Of a stretch of DNA of 64,000 bases, positions 1-9,083 are shown piece after piece. Positions within the stretch are counted from its first letter, which is position 1. Each line of letters begins with the position of its first letter. The notes beneath the pieces are model-generated. The model saw only the letters and a list, made by a program, of their open reading frames with translations, had not been told where the DNA came from and ran no database searches. This DNA is from Nocardia acididurans (GTDB lineage: Bacteria > Actinomycetota > Actinomycetes > Mycobacteriales > Mycobacteriaceae): assembly GCF_016741815.1 (NCBI RefSeq), contig NZ_JAERRJ010000001.1:1-64000 (forward strand), in the 5' to 3' direction. The translations under genes and the position numbers were made by a program.

Positions 1-89
1 CGGTATGAATCGCTGTTTTCACCGATTAGTTCGTCCGGCTTCTGCCGACTCGACCGACTCGTCCTGTTCCATGCCGCACCCTAGGGGGC

Positions 90-371
90 ATGTACGTCTG
101 CGGTTGGTCCATCACTAGCGGCGTCGTCGACGAGTTCGCGGAGCGGATTCCCGGGGAACACCACACCGACTGGCGAGTCAGCTGGCTGCCCGGCCGACCA
201 CTCACCCGCGACCAGGCCCTCGCCGCCATGGAACTGGTCGAACTGCTCTACGACCCCGCCCGCAACAACGAACCCGGCACCCAGGCCGCTGTCGCCGAGG
301 CCGCGAGGGCTGTCGGGATCCGGCCGATAGACGCCGCGGCCATCCTGTCCGAACGACATCCCAACCGGTGA
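90..371 (+). CDS. Small conserved hypothetical protein
   Basis: This encodes a 93-residue acidic soluble protein with no signal peptide or membrane segment. The middle reads WRVSWLPGRPLTRDQALAAM, a pattern I associate with small actinobacterial and actinophage proteins of unknown function (from memory, not searched). The rest looks helical. The A/G-rich stretch before the first ATG almost touches it, so the true start may lie a little downstream. It converges on the gene that ends 7 bases after its stop codon. No function is proposed. Confidence 0.5.
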   Translation: MYVCGWSITSGVVDEFAERIPGEHHTDWRVSWLPGRPLTRDQALAAMELVELLYDPARNNEPGTQAAVAEAARAVGIRPIDAAAILSERHPNR

Positions 372-377
372 AACCGA

Positions 378-1265
378 TCAGAAACCGGCGCGCTGCACGA
401 ACTGCTTCGCGGCATCGGCATTCTCGAAGCCCGAGACACTGAAGTACAGCTTGCTCTGTGGAAGGTAGACCTCCAGCGTGGCGGTGCCCTTCGAATTCTG
501 GTTGCCCGGGTCGATCCGGACCATGCGCGAACCCTCGTCCGACAGCCAATCGGGGTGCTGACTGTTCCAGATACGCAGCAGCCGATCGGGATTCGTGGTG
601 ATGTAGGCGGTCGGGAAATAGTCGTTGTCCGGGTAGCGACCCAGACCCTTCAGGAGCGGATCCTGGCCCTTGATGGTGAGACCGGCGGCGACGTCGTAGC
701 CCAGGCCCGAGTCACCGGCACGCTGCCTCACCTGGTTCTTCACCGCTTCCTGCCGCAGCGGGGCCGGCAAGGCGTCGATGATCGGCTGGACCGCCGCCGG
801 AACCGGGGCGGCCTGCGTCTTCGTGGTCGTGGTCGGCTTCGCGGCCGAGGAGGAAGTCGTGGACTGCGGCGAACTCGCCTCGGCGGCAGTGGAGCTCGAC
901 GCGATCACCTGCGCGGACTCCTCGGAATCCCCGCCGCGGGTGGCCAGGATGACACCCAGGACCAGCACGAGAACCAGGATCACCGCGCCCAGCACCAGCA
1001 CGGGCGGCTGCTGCCACGCCGGCTTGTTCGGCGGCAGCGGCTGGCCCGGCCACTGCTGCGGGGCACCGTATCCGGGCTGCTGCGGGGCGCTGTAACCAGG
1101 CTGCTGCGGGGCGCCGAAGTTGGGCTGCGGGGCGTAATTCTGCTGGGGCGCAGCGTATCCCGGGTGCGGTAGAACTCCGTGACCCGGCTGGGGAGCGCCG
1201 TAACCCTGCTGCGGGGGATCGCCGTAGCCCTTGTGACCCGGGCCCGGCTGCGGTGGGTAGGTCAT
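378..1265 (-). CDS. Pro/Gln/Gly-rich N-terminal, single-TM anchored protein (paralogue A)
   Basis: The product has 295 residues. An N-terminal low-complexity region of GYGAPQQ-like repeats (about residues 1-95) is followed by one hydrophobic helix (LVLGAVILVLVLVLGVILA). A Ser/Thr/Ala linker and a folded C-terminal domain of about 130 residues come next. This implies a cytoplasmic disordered tail and an extracytoplasmic domain. The C-terminal domain matches that of the gene just upstream: IIDALPAPLRQ against IVDAMPAALRQ, and a shared ending (VQRAGF against IERAGL). The ATG lies 10 bases after the upstream stop, so the two are probably co-transcribed. An in-frame start 10 codons earlier would overlap that gene and is less likely. 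Function is unknown. Confidence 0.75.
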   Translation of the reverse strand: MTYPPQPGPGHKGYGDPPQQGYGAPQPGHGVLPHPGYAAPQQNYAPQPNFGAPQQPGYSAPQQPGYGAPQQWPGQPLPPNKPAWQQPPVLVLGAVILVLVLVLGVILATRGGDSEESAQVIASSSTAAEASSPQSTTSSSAAKPTTTTKTQAAPVPAAVQPIIDALPAPLRQEAVKNQVRQRAGDSGLGYDVAAGLTIKGQDPLLKGLGRYPDNDYFPTAYITTNPDRLLRIWNSQHPDWLSDEGSRMVRIDPGNQNSKGTATLEVYLPQSKLYFSVSGFENADAAKQFVQRAGF

Positions 1266-1275
1266 CGGATTCGCC

Positions 1276-2550
1276 TCACAAACCGGCGCGTTCAATGAAG
1301 GCGAGGGCGGACGCCTTGTCCTTCATGTTGGTCACCGCCACGTACAGCTTGGTGTCCGGGTTGAAGTACTCGACCGTGCCGCTGATGCTGCCCTCCTCGA
1401 AACGGATCAGCTTGCCGCCCTTCTCGGTGAGACGGTTCGGGAACTTGCTGCGCCAGATGCTCGGCAGCTTGCTCGGGTCGGTGCTGATGTGGGCCATCAC
1501 CAGGGGATCCTTCGCGCGGTCGAGCAGGCCCGAGACCAGGGCATCCGAGGAGGCGATGGCGAACTCGGCGCTCGTGGTGAAGGAATCGTCATCGGTGTAA
1601 CCCGGCGCCTTGGTCCGGGCGAAGTACGGCGAGACCGCCTGGCGCAGCGCGGCGGGCATCGCGTCCACGATCGGCTTCGCATCCGCCGGAATCGGCGTGG
1701 TCGACGCGGGGGCCGTGGTCTTCGTCGTCGACTTCGTGGACGACGGTGCACTGCTGGTCGTGGCCGCCCCGGTCGCCGGGACGAGCTGCGTCGCATTCGC
1801 CGAGGTGGCGGCCGCCGGAGCCGGATCATCACCACCACCGAGCGCGACCACGAGCCCGATCACCACCACCAGGACCAGCGCCACCGCGACACCACCGAGC
1901 ACGAGGGGCGACTGCCATCCCGGCTTACCCGGAGGAACCGGCGACTGCCCACCCCACTGCGGGTGCGGCGCACCGGCCGACTGCGGCACAGCTTGCTGAC
2001 CGAAACCGGGCTGCCCCGGCTGACCGGGCTGGAACTGACCGAACTGCGACTGCGCAGGCTGCGATTGACCGAACTGCGGCTGACCCGGGTGCGGCTGCTG
2101 GGACTGCCACGGCTGCCCCGGTGGCGGCACCGACTGCCCACCCTGGGGCGAAAAACCCTGCGGCACTTGCTGATTCCGGGGGCCCGAAGGCGGCGAGAAA
2201 GGGCGGCCGCCCTGCGGAGGCTGCGGCGGAGCGAACGGCTGACTGCCTTGCGGGGGCGGGTAGGGCTGACTCCCGTAGGACGGCGCGAACGGCTGATTGC
2301 CCTGCGGCTGGGCGTACGGCGCACCGCTTTGCGGCTGAGAGAACGGCTGCTGGGCTTGCGGAGGAGCGAACGGCTGATTGCCGCCGGGCTGATCCGGATG
2401 CTGCTGGCGGGGAGCCGGGGTATGCGGGGGGAGTTTCAGGGTCGGGTGCGGATCCCCATCCGGTGGTGCGGCCGGGTCGAAACCGTGGCCCTGCGGGTTG
2501 TGCGGCTGTTGCGGCGGGACGCCCGCACCGGACTGTGGCGGATTGGTCAT
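1276..2550 (-). CDS. Pro/Gln/Gly-rich N-terminal, single-TM anchored protein (paralogue B)
   Basis: This is a 424-residue protein with the same plan as its downstream neighbour. About 200 residues of PPQ, QPF and GQSQ repeats come first, then a hydrophobic helix (LVLGGVAVALVLVVVIGLVV) at about residue 215. A Thr/Ser-rich linker follows, then a C-terminal domain containing IWRSKFPNRL and TKLYVAVTNM, which align with IWNSQHPDWL and SKLYFSVSGF in paralogue A. The longer repeat tail is the main difference. Such tails occur on actinobacterial membrane proteins at the cell pole or divisome, but nothing here shows that role. It is the first gene of a two-gene unit, with no other gene immediately upstream on this strand. 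Confidence 0.75.
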   Translation of the reverse strand: MTNPPQSGAGVPPQQPHNPQGHGFDPAAPPDGDPHPTLKLPPHTPAPRQQHPDQPGGNQPFAPPQAQQPFSQPQSGAPYAQPQGNQPFAPSYGSQPYPPPQGSQPFAPPQPPQGGRPFSPPSGPRNQQVPQGFSPQGGQSVPPPGQPWQSQQPHPGQPQFGQSQPAQSQFGQFQPGQPGQPGFGQQAVPQSAGAPHPQWGGQSPVPPGKPGWQSPLVLGGVAVALVLVVVIGLVVALGGGDDPAPAAATSANATQLVPATGAATTSSAPSSTKSTTKTTAPASTTPIPADAKPIVDAMPAALRQAVSPYFARTKAPGYTDDDSFTTSAEFAIASSDALVSGLLDRAKDPLVMAHISTDPSKLPSIWRSKFPNRLTEKGGKLIRFEEGSISGTVEYFNPDTKLYVAVTNMKDKASALAFIERAGL

Positions 2551-2659
2551 GGATCACTCCCCTGGAACGGTCGAGCCGCACTCCCCGGAACGGCCCGCGC
2601 CGGTGAGCGTACCGACCGGTTGCGGAGTATTCATCCCGTACCCTCCGCCGCGGAACGCA

Positions 2660-3448
2660 TCACATACTTTCGTCCAGGGCATCGGCACGTACTTTCGTCC
2701 GGGCAATCGGCGTACCGGCGATTGCGCGGGACCGCAGGAGCAGAAGCGGGGCCAGGGCGAGGAGCCAGCAGCTCCACAGGATGTAGCCGAAGAAGTTGAT
2801 CTGCTGGGTGGCCGGGACATGCAGTGGGGTGAGCAGGCCGGTGAGGATCGCGAGGGCGGAGACCGCGCCCAGCGCGCCGAACCAGCGGGGGAAGCCGCGC
2901 CGCAGCAGGCAGTAGGCCACTATCGCGGTCCATGCCGCAGTGAGCAGATAACCGCCCATCTCGCCGAGTGCCGTGCCGAGCAGGCGGTTCAGTGATTCGA
3001 ATGTCGAAGTGGCGGAGGAGGTCTCGCCCTCCCGGGCGGCACGGTCGGCCAGCGCCGGGACCAACAGCGGCCAGCGCAGGAGACCGACGACCTGCACCAG
3101 ACCTGCCGCCACGCCGAGCCACACGGCCCGGCGCATCCACGCCGAATTGTCCAGGCGGCCGATCAGGATCGCGATCGGCACGAACAATGCCGCGCCCAGA
3201 GCCAGCAGGGTGAACCAGGTGACGACGCCGGTCTGGTCCGCACGGAACATGGCCAGCACCTCGGCCGCCGGGCGGGACAGGACATCGGGGTAGTCGAAAA
3301 CGCTGCCCAGACCCGAAAGACCGGCGTTCATCAGGACTACGGCCGCAATCAGCAGAACCGCTGTGGCGCCGACCGACGTCGATGTCGTTCGCGCGGTCCG
3401 AGCCGAGGCGGGCGCTACCGCGCCGGACACCGAAGGATTCGAGGTCAT
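2660..3448 (-). CDS. DUF4386-like multi-pass membrane protein
   Basis: The product has 262 residues and about six hydrophobic helices, for example VGATAVLLIAAVVLMNAGL near the N-terminus. The segment around YPDVLSRPAAEVLAMF with TWFTLLALGAALFVPIAILI resembles the DUF4386 family; this is a memory-based match. No catalytic residues are evident. It starts 12 bases after the stop of the NAD-binding protein gene on the same strand, so the two form an operon under the divergent promoter controlled, I infer, by the adjacent TetR. It might be a small-molecule carrier or an integral sensor. Confidence 0.65.
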   Translation of the reverse strand: MTSNPSVSGAVAPASARTARTTSTSVGATAVLLIAAVVLMNAGLSGLGSVFDYPDVLSRPAAEVLAMFRADQTGVVTWFTLLALGAALFVPIAILIGRLDNSAWMRRAVWLGVAAGLVQVVGLLRWPLLVPALADRAAREGETSSATSTFESLNRLLGTALGEMGGYLLTAAWTAIVAYCLLRRGFPRWFGALGAVSALAILTGLLTPLHVPATQQINFFGYILWSCWLLALAPLLLLRSRAIAGTPIARTKVRADALDESM

Positions 3449-3460
3449 GGCCGTGTCGTC

Positions 3461-4378
3461 CTATCGGCGTGCGACGAGGGTGGCGCGCACGGCATCCTCG
3501 GTGGAGGTGGGCTCGATACCGAAACGGTCCCTGGCGGCCGTCGAGTCGACGACGAAGGGGCGGTCGAATTGGTAGCGGAGCTCGCGGATTTCGCGGGCAT
3601 CCGCATTGACGAGGCCGGCCGCCCACAGCAGTGCCGACGGCATGCGCTTCACCTGGGCGGGTTTCGCGTCGGCGAGCTTCGCGGTCAGTTCGGCGAGGGC
3701 GCGCACCGACATCGGGGGCGGGGTGGGGACGTGCCAGGCCCGGCCCCACGACGAGTCGTCGTCGGCGACGGCCAGCAGGGTGCGGGCCACGTCCTCGATG
3801 GAGGTCCAGCTGTGCGGCACGTCCGGGTCACCGGGGTAGAGGGCGGCCTTTCCGGCGGCGACGGCGGGCAGGACGGTGGCGGTGAAGGTCGAGTTCGCGC
3901 CGGCGCCGAGATAGTCGGAGCCGCGGACCTCGGCGGTGCGGATGCGACCGGCTTCGTGGGCGGTCAGGGCCTCGGTCCAGAGACTGGAACGCACTCGGCC
4001 TTTCGCCGAAGTCGGCTGCAACGCAGTAGATTCGGTGACAGATCCCTCGAATTCTCCGTAGCCATACAGGTTTCCGACGGTGAGCAGTGCGGCGCCGGAG
4101 GTTTCGGCAGCGCGGATCGCGGCGCGGATGAGCGGCGGGAAGCCGGTGGCCCAGCGGTTGTAGGGCAGTCCGGCGCACTGGTGGATGACGGTCGCGCCCG
4201 CCGAGTGCTCCGCGAGGGCCGCCGCGTCGGTGGCGTCGACGGCGCGGCGGGTGATGCGGGCGTGGTCCGGTCCGGATCCGCTGCGGGTGAGGAGGCGGAC
4301 GTCGTCGCCCCGCTCGGCCAGGAGAAGTGCGGTGGCCGTTCCGACGGGTCCGGCTCCGATGACGACGTGCAGGGACAT
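3461..4378 (-). CDS. NAD(P)-binding epimerase-like oxidoreductase
   Basis: The 305-residue protein starts with a Rossmann fingerprint, VVIGAGPVGTATALLLAERG (residues 5-24), followed by a basic residue pair that would suit NADP. HQCAGLPYNRW and a GNLYGYGEF segment correspond to the substrate-side region of extended short-chain dehydrogenases and epimerases. The usual YxxxK catalytic pair is not obvious, so it may be a regulatory or atypical member. It is transcribed divergently from a TetR gene across a region with two palindromic operators and precedes a DUF4386-like gene. Likely a TetR-repressed redox enzyme for a small molecule. Confidence 0.7.
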   Translation of the reverse strand: MSLHVVIGAGPVGTATALLLAERGDDVRLLTRSGSGPDHARITRRAVDATDAAALAEHSAGATVIHQCAGLPYNRWATGFPPLIRAAIRAAETSGAALLTVGNLYGYGEFEGSVTESTALQPTSAKGRVRSSLWTEALTAHEAGRIRTAEVRGSDYLGAGANSTFTATVLPAVAAGKAALYPGDPDVPHSWTSIEDVARTLLAVADDDSSWGRAWHVPTPPPMSVRALAELTAKLADAKPAQVKRMPSALLWAAGLVNADAREIRELRYQFDRPFVVDSTAARDRFGIEPTSTEDAVRATLVARR

Positions 4379-4409
4379 GAGGACCTCGATCCTGTCAGGT
4401 GTTCCGCTT

Positions 4410-4480
4410 CGAGAACAGTGTTCTCGCGACGCTTCGACAGTAGATCCCGAGGCGGAGGGCTGTCAAGAACAGTGTTCTTG
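4410..4480. promoter_or_regulatory. Two TetR-type palindromic operators in a divergent promoter
   Basis: Two perfect 17-base palindromes with a single central base are present: CGAGAACAGTGTTCTCG at 4410-4426 and CAAGAACAGTGTTCTTG at 4464-4480. Further TGTTCTC half-sites occur at 4492 and 4511, just before the TetR start codon. The region separates the oxidoreductase gene from the tetR gene, so binding would repress both. Assignment to the adjacent TetR is inference from position and symmetry. Confidence 0.7.
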
Positions 4481-4529
4481 TCACGAGTCACTGTTCTCGA
4501 ATCGATTACTTGTTCTCTACACTTCGACC

Positions 4530-5243
4530 ATGTCCGCCTCCTCCCTGCGCGCCCGCGTCCGCACCGAAATGGTCGAAGAGATCAAATCGACGGCCCGCAA
4601 ACGCCTGGCGGTGGACGGAGCAAACCTCTCGCTGCGCGGCGTCGCCCGCGACATGGGCATCGTCGCCTCCGCCCTCTACCGCTACTTCCCCAGCCGCGAC
4701 GACCTGCTCACCGCCCTCATCCTCGACGCCTACCGATCCCTCGGCGCCGCAGCGACTTCCGCCGCCGAGGCCGTCCCCGGCACCGAGGACCGCGCCAAAT
4801 GGCTGGCCGCCTGCGCCGCAGTCCGCGAGTGGGCCCTCGCCCACACCACCGAATACGGCCTCCTCTACGGCAATCCCGTCCCCGGCTACGCCGCCCCGCA
4901 GGACACCATCGCCCCCGCCTCGGCCGTGGTCCTCCTCCTCGCCGACATCGCAACCGCCGCCACGACCGCCGGACGACTCGACCCGCCGCCGCTCTCCACC
5001 CCACTCCCCGCACCCGTCCGCGCGGACCTGCGCGCCCTCATCGACCAGCGCGCGCGGGCCGAACAGAGCGCCGCAGCCCTACCGGAGGAAGTCCTGGACC
5101 GCGTATTCGCCGCCTGGACACAGCTTTTCGGCCTCGTCTCCTTCGAGATCTTCGGCCGCCTCGAAGGCACCATCGAAGCCCGCGCCGACTACTTCACCCA
5201 CCACATGACCCTCATGGCCGACCTCGTCGGACTGTCCCGATAG
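4530..5243 (+). CDS. TetR-family transcriptional regulator
   Basis: This is a 237-residue protein. The N-terminal helix-turn-helix is clear: LSLRGVARDMGIVASALYRYFPSRDDLLTALI (written here in pieces: LSLRGVARDMG, then SALYRYFPSRDDLL). The C-terminal ligand domain is typical of TetR proteins with a WHG-like or TetR_C fold (EYGLLYGNPVPGYAAP). The ATG chosen lies after the operator half-sites; an upstream in-frame extension would run through the operators and is rejected. It most likely represses itself and the divergent oxidoreductase/DUF4386 operon. The ligand is unknown. Confidence 0.88.
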   Translation: MSASSLRARVRTEMVEEIKSTARKRLAVDGANLSLRGVARDMGIVASALYRYFPSRDDLLTALILDAYRSLGAAATSAAEAVPGTEDRAKWLAACAAVREWALAHTTEYGLLYGNPVPGYAAPQDTIAPASAVVLLLADIATAATTAGRLDPPPLSTPLPAPVRADLRALIDQRARAEQSAAALPEEVLDRVFAAWTQLFGLVSFEIFGRLEGTIEARADYFTHHMTLMADLVGLSR

Positions 5244-5277
5244 CCGAGCGAAAGAGTCCGGCTCACAAGCCGCGAGC

Positions 5278-5409
5278 CTAGCGCGGGCACGCCTCCTGAC
5301 AGGTCGAGCACGGGCCGGCGCCCGGATTCGTGGAGTCGGTCGCCAGGACGCCGTAGCCCAGCAGAATGATGATCGCTATGCACAAGGCGATATAGCCGAG
5401 TCGAATCAT
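5278..5409 (-). CDS. 43-residue single-TM protein with C-terminal Cys motif
   Basis: A short reading frame encodes a positive start (MIRLGY), a hydrophobic helix (IALCIAIIILLGYGVLA) and a short tail with CSTCQEACPR at the end. A GGGGG ribosome-binding stretch lies 5 bases upstream of the ATG. It sits alone between the TetR gene and the groEL2 terminator. The tail has three cysteines (CxxC then C), which could bind a metal or form a disulfide outside the membrane. I do not recognise the family. Expression is supported only by the ribosome-binding site and composition. Confidence 0.55.
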   Translation of the reverse strand: MIRLGYIALCIAIIILLGYGVLATDSTNPGAGPCSTCQEACPR

Positions 5410-5568
5410 GGTTTCCCCCAACCACTTCGACGGCGGGTTCGGTACCCGCCGCATCTGCCCGCCACGCTAGGAGAAGCGATTCCCGAGCGAGCGTGGGCGA
5501 TTCGCGGAACAGCTGGTCACCATGGGTAAAGCGGCATCCGGACCGGACAGCGCGCGCCCCCGGAAACG

Positions 5569-5606
5569 CCGGAAGCCGGCCCACCCGAAGGTGGACCGGC
5601 TTCCGG
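5569..5606 (-). terminator. Rho-independent-type hairpin after groEL2
   Basis: An 11-base perfect stem (CCGGAAGCCGG with CCGGCTTCCGG) is extended by an inner CCACC/GGTGG stem and a CGAA tetraloop. It lies about 30 bases after the groEL2 stop codon. There is no T-tract, as is usual for actinobacterial intrinsic terminators. Confidence 0.8.
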
Positions 5607-5634
5607 TTCGAGACAGGTTGCCTGGAGGCAGGAC

Positions 5635-7384
<1,750 letters not shown>

Positions 7385-7393
7385 AAGCCCTTT

Positions 7394-7420
7394 TTAGCAC
7401 TCAGGGATACCGAGTGCAAG
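7394..7420. promoter_or_regulatory. CIRCE element 2 (HrcA operator)
   Basis: TTAGCACTC, nine bases, then GAGTGCAAG is a second near-consensus CIRCE. Its start lies 34 bases from the start of the first copy. Paired operators suggest tight HrcA repression of groEL2. Confidence 0.9.
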
Positions 7421-7480
7421 GTCGGGGCTGCGCCCCGACAAGGAAAAGGGGGTTTACGGGGGCTTCGCCCCCGAACCCCC
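7421..7480 (-). terminator. Double hairpin downstream of a small gene
   Basis: Two stem-loops are visible: GTCGGGGC-TGC-GCCCCGAC at 7421-7439 and GGGGGC-TTC-GCCCCC at 7458-7472, the latter enclosed by an outer GGGGG/CCCCC pair. They directly follow the stop of the minus-strand gene ending at 7486 and separate it from the groEL2 promoter. GGGGGCTTCGCCCCC-type hairpins recur between genes in actinobacterial genomes. Confidence 0.7.
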
Positions 7481-7485
7481 AATTT

Positions 7486-7785
7486 TCAGCGGACGAGCCG
7501 GTCGTCGACGCGGAGCAGGAGAGCTATCAACGCGTCGGTGCGGCGTTCTTCCGGAGTCCTGGGCTCGCCGTGGTCGATATTGACCATTTCAGCGTCTTGG
7601 AGGAGGAGTTCGGCCTCGATGCGCATGATGGCGCGGACGAACGGCGGGGCCACGTCGGGTGGGAGGTCGCCGTTGACGATGAAGCCACCGTCCGGTGCGT
7701 CCTCGGTGGAGACATAGGACAGCGCGCGCAGCAGATCTGCGCGCGTTTCCCCCGCTACCAGGTCGGAACCCTCGGCACCCGCCAT
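7486..7785 (-). CDS. Conserved hypothetical protein (99 aa)
   Basis: This is an acidic soluble protein with no membrane segment. The core reads GGFIVNGDLPPDVAPPFVRAIMR followed by helical segments (DALIALLLRVDDRL at the C-terminus); I quote only parts. The position beside groEL2 resembles that of a small hypothetical gene near groEL2 in mycobacteria, but I cannot confirm homology. It is followed by a double hairpin. No function can be given. Confidence 0.65.
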   Translation of the reverse strand: MAGAEGSDLVAGETRADLLRALSYVSTEDAPDGGFIVNGDLPPDVAPPFVRAIMRIEAELLLQDAEMVNIDHGEPRTPEERRTDALIALLLRVDDRLVR

Positions 7786-7838
7786 GCGGTCATCGTATCG
7801 GTCATATGGTCGGCTTTAGTGGACCCGGTCCCGCAAAA

Positions 7839-8573
7839 CTACTGCGGGTCCGCAGATGTCGAGGTCAGAGCGGCCAAGAGGTCCGCAATATCGGACGACA
7901 CGGACTCCTTGTCGAGACCGAGACCGGTCAGCACGCCGGAGCCGTTCTCCTGATCGAGCAAAGCCAGGAGCATGTGCTCGGTGCCGATGTAGTTGTGCCC
8001 GAGGCGCAGCGCCTCACGGAAGGTGAGTTCCAGGACCTTGCGCGCCTGGGCGTCGAACGGGATCAGCGCCGGAATCTCGGAGGATGCGGCGGGCAGGGCC
8101 GCTTCGGCCACCCGGCGGACCGCGTCCGGGGTGACGCCCTTCCCGGAAATGATATGCACCGCAACCGAATCCGGGTCGGCGAGCAGGCCGAGGATCAGGT
8201 GCGCGGGGGTGATCTCGGCGTGGCTGCGGTTGCGCGCCTCCTCCTGCGAGCCCACGACCACCGCGCGCGCCCGCGGGGTGAAGCGCGCGAAACCGGCGTT
8301 CGGATCGAGCGCGGCGGCCTCGGCGTCGGCGGGGGCCTTGGGCACGAACCGCTTCTGCGCGGCCTGCTTGGTGACGCCCATGCTGCTGCCGATCTCGGTC
8401 CAGGACGCGCCGGAGCGGCGGGCCTGGTCCACGAAGTGGCCGATCAGATGGTCGGCGAGTTCACTGAGGTGCCCGCCGACCACCACCGCGTCGGAGAGCT
8501 GCTCGAGCACGTTGTCGGGACGGGCCTTCTTGATGCCTTCGATCAGATCGTCGAGGCGGATCGAATTCGTCAT
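7839..8573 (-). CDS. HTH plus tandem Clp_N domain protein, probable regulator
   Basis: The 244-residue protein has a helix-turn-helix at about residues 54-76 (WTEIGSSMGVTKQAAQKRF). Two Clp N-terminal repeats follow, at about 98-165 and 172-235. The second contains GHNYIGTEHMLLALLDQ, the hallmark of the ClpC N-domain. There is no AAA ATPase module, so it is not an unfoldase. In ClpC the N-domain binds adaptors and substrates; here it is joined to a DNA-binding motif. I infer a regulator that senses misfolded proteins or ClpC substrates. An array of GGTTGAC inverted repeats sits just upstream of its start, consistent with autoregulation. Confidence 0.85.
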   Translation of the reverse strand: MTNSIRLDDLIEGIKKARPDNVLEQLSDAVVVGGHLSELADHLIGHFVDQARRSGASWTEIGSSMGVTKQAAQKRFVPKAPADAEAAALDPNAGFARFTPRARAVVVGSQEEARNRSHAEITPAHLILGLLADPDSVAVHIISGKGVTPDAVRRVAEAALPAASSEIPALIPFDAQARKVLELTFREALRLGHNYIGTEHMLLALLDQENGSGVLTGLGLDKESVSSDIADLLAALTSTSADPQ

Positions 8574-8585
8574 GCGTCAACGATA

Positions 8586-8621
8586 GGTTGACCATTCCGG
8601 TGTGGTCAACCGTTGGTTGAC
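8586..8621. promoter_or_regulatory. GGTTGAC inverted-repeat operator array
   Basis: GGTTGACCA and TGGTCAACC form a perfect 9-base-arm inverted repeat around an 8-base spacer (8586-8611). It overlaps a second one, GTCAACC-GTT-GGTTGAC (8605-8621). A further GTCAA half lies at 8576-8580. The array is immediately upstream of the HTH-Clp_N gene, so autorepression by that protein is the simplest reading. Confidence 0.7.
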
Positions 8622-8649
8622 GATCGTGTCGTCCGCCGACAGCGAACGG

Positions 8650-9003
8650 CTACTTGCCGATCGCCGCCCGGACCTCCGACACCACCTGATCCGGGTGCTC
8701 CACCTGCAACACCAGCTTCGAATACTTCCCACCGGACAAATCGATCACCACCGACTGCTGCGGATCCCGCACATCCCAGAAGATCTTCTCGCCCTGATGC
8801 AGATACGTGCCCGCGGTGATCACCTTGGGGATGTACGTGCCCGGGAAGCGAATCCCCTTGGGCCGCTCCGCGTACGCACTGTCCACCTTGATCCCGCGCA
8901 CCTGCCGCAGCGGCACCTCCAGCCGCCCCTTCAGCGCCCACACCTTCTCCCACCCCGGCATCTCGACCACCAGATTCCGTCCGTCGATGGTCACCGCTGC
9001 CAT
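8650..9003 (-). CDS. Conserved hypothetical, PH-like small protein
   Basis: The product is 117 residues, strongly beta-rich with a final helix. Recognisable pieces are GRLEVPLRQVRGIKVD, GTYIPKVITAGTY and GGKYSKLVLQVEHPDQVV. Alternating strands ending in an amphipathic helix suggest a bacterial PH-like domain; this is a fold guess. The start MAAVTIDGRNLVVEMPGWEK is preferred over a longer frame because AGGAGGTTGGC lies upstream. It has its own space between two other minus-strand genes. Role unknown. Confidence 0.7.
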   Translation of the reverse strand: MAAVTIDGRNLVVEMPGWEKVWALKGRLEVPLRQVRGIKVDSAYAERPKGIRFPGTYIPKVITAGTYLHQGEKIFWDVRDPQQSVVIDLSGGKYSKLVLQVEHPDQVVSEVRAAIGK

Positions 9004-9083
9004 GCCAACCTCCTCGACTCCACGAGACCGGGCCGGGAGGACCGGTCCCCACCGATCATTCCCGAACCCGCTCGCGGAATCGA

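Noticed and set aside
1..89. Partial gene at the window start
   Set aside because: No frame with coding character reaches the edge; the bases are probably intergenic.
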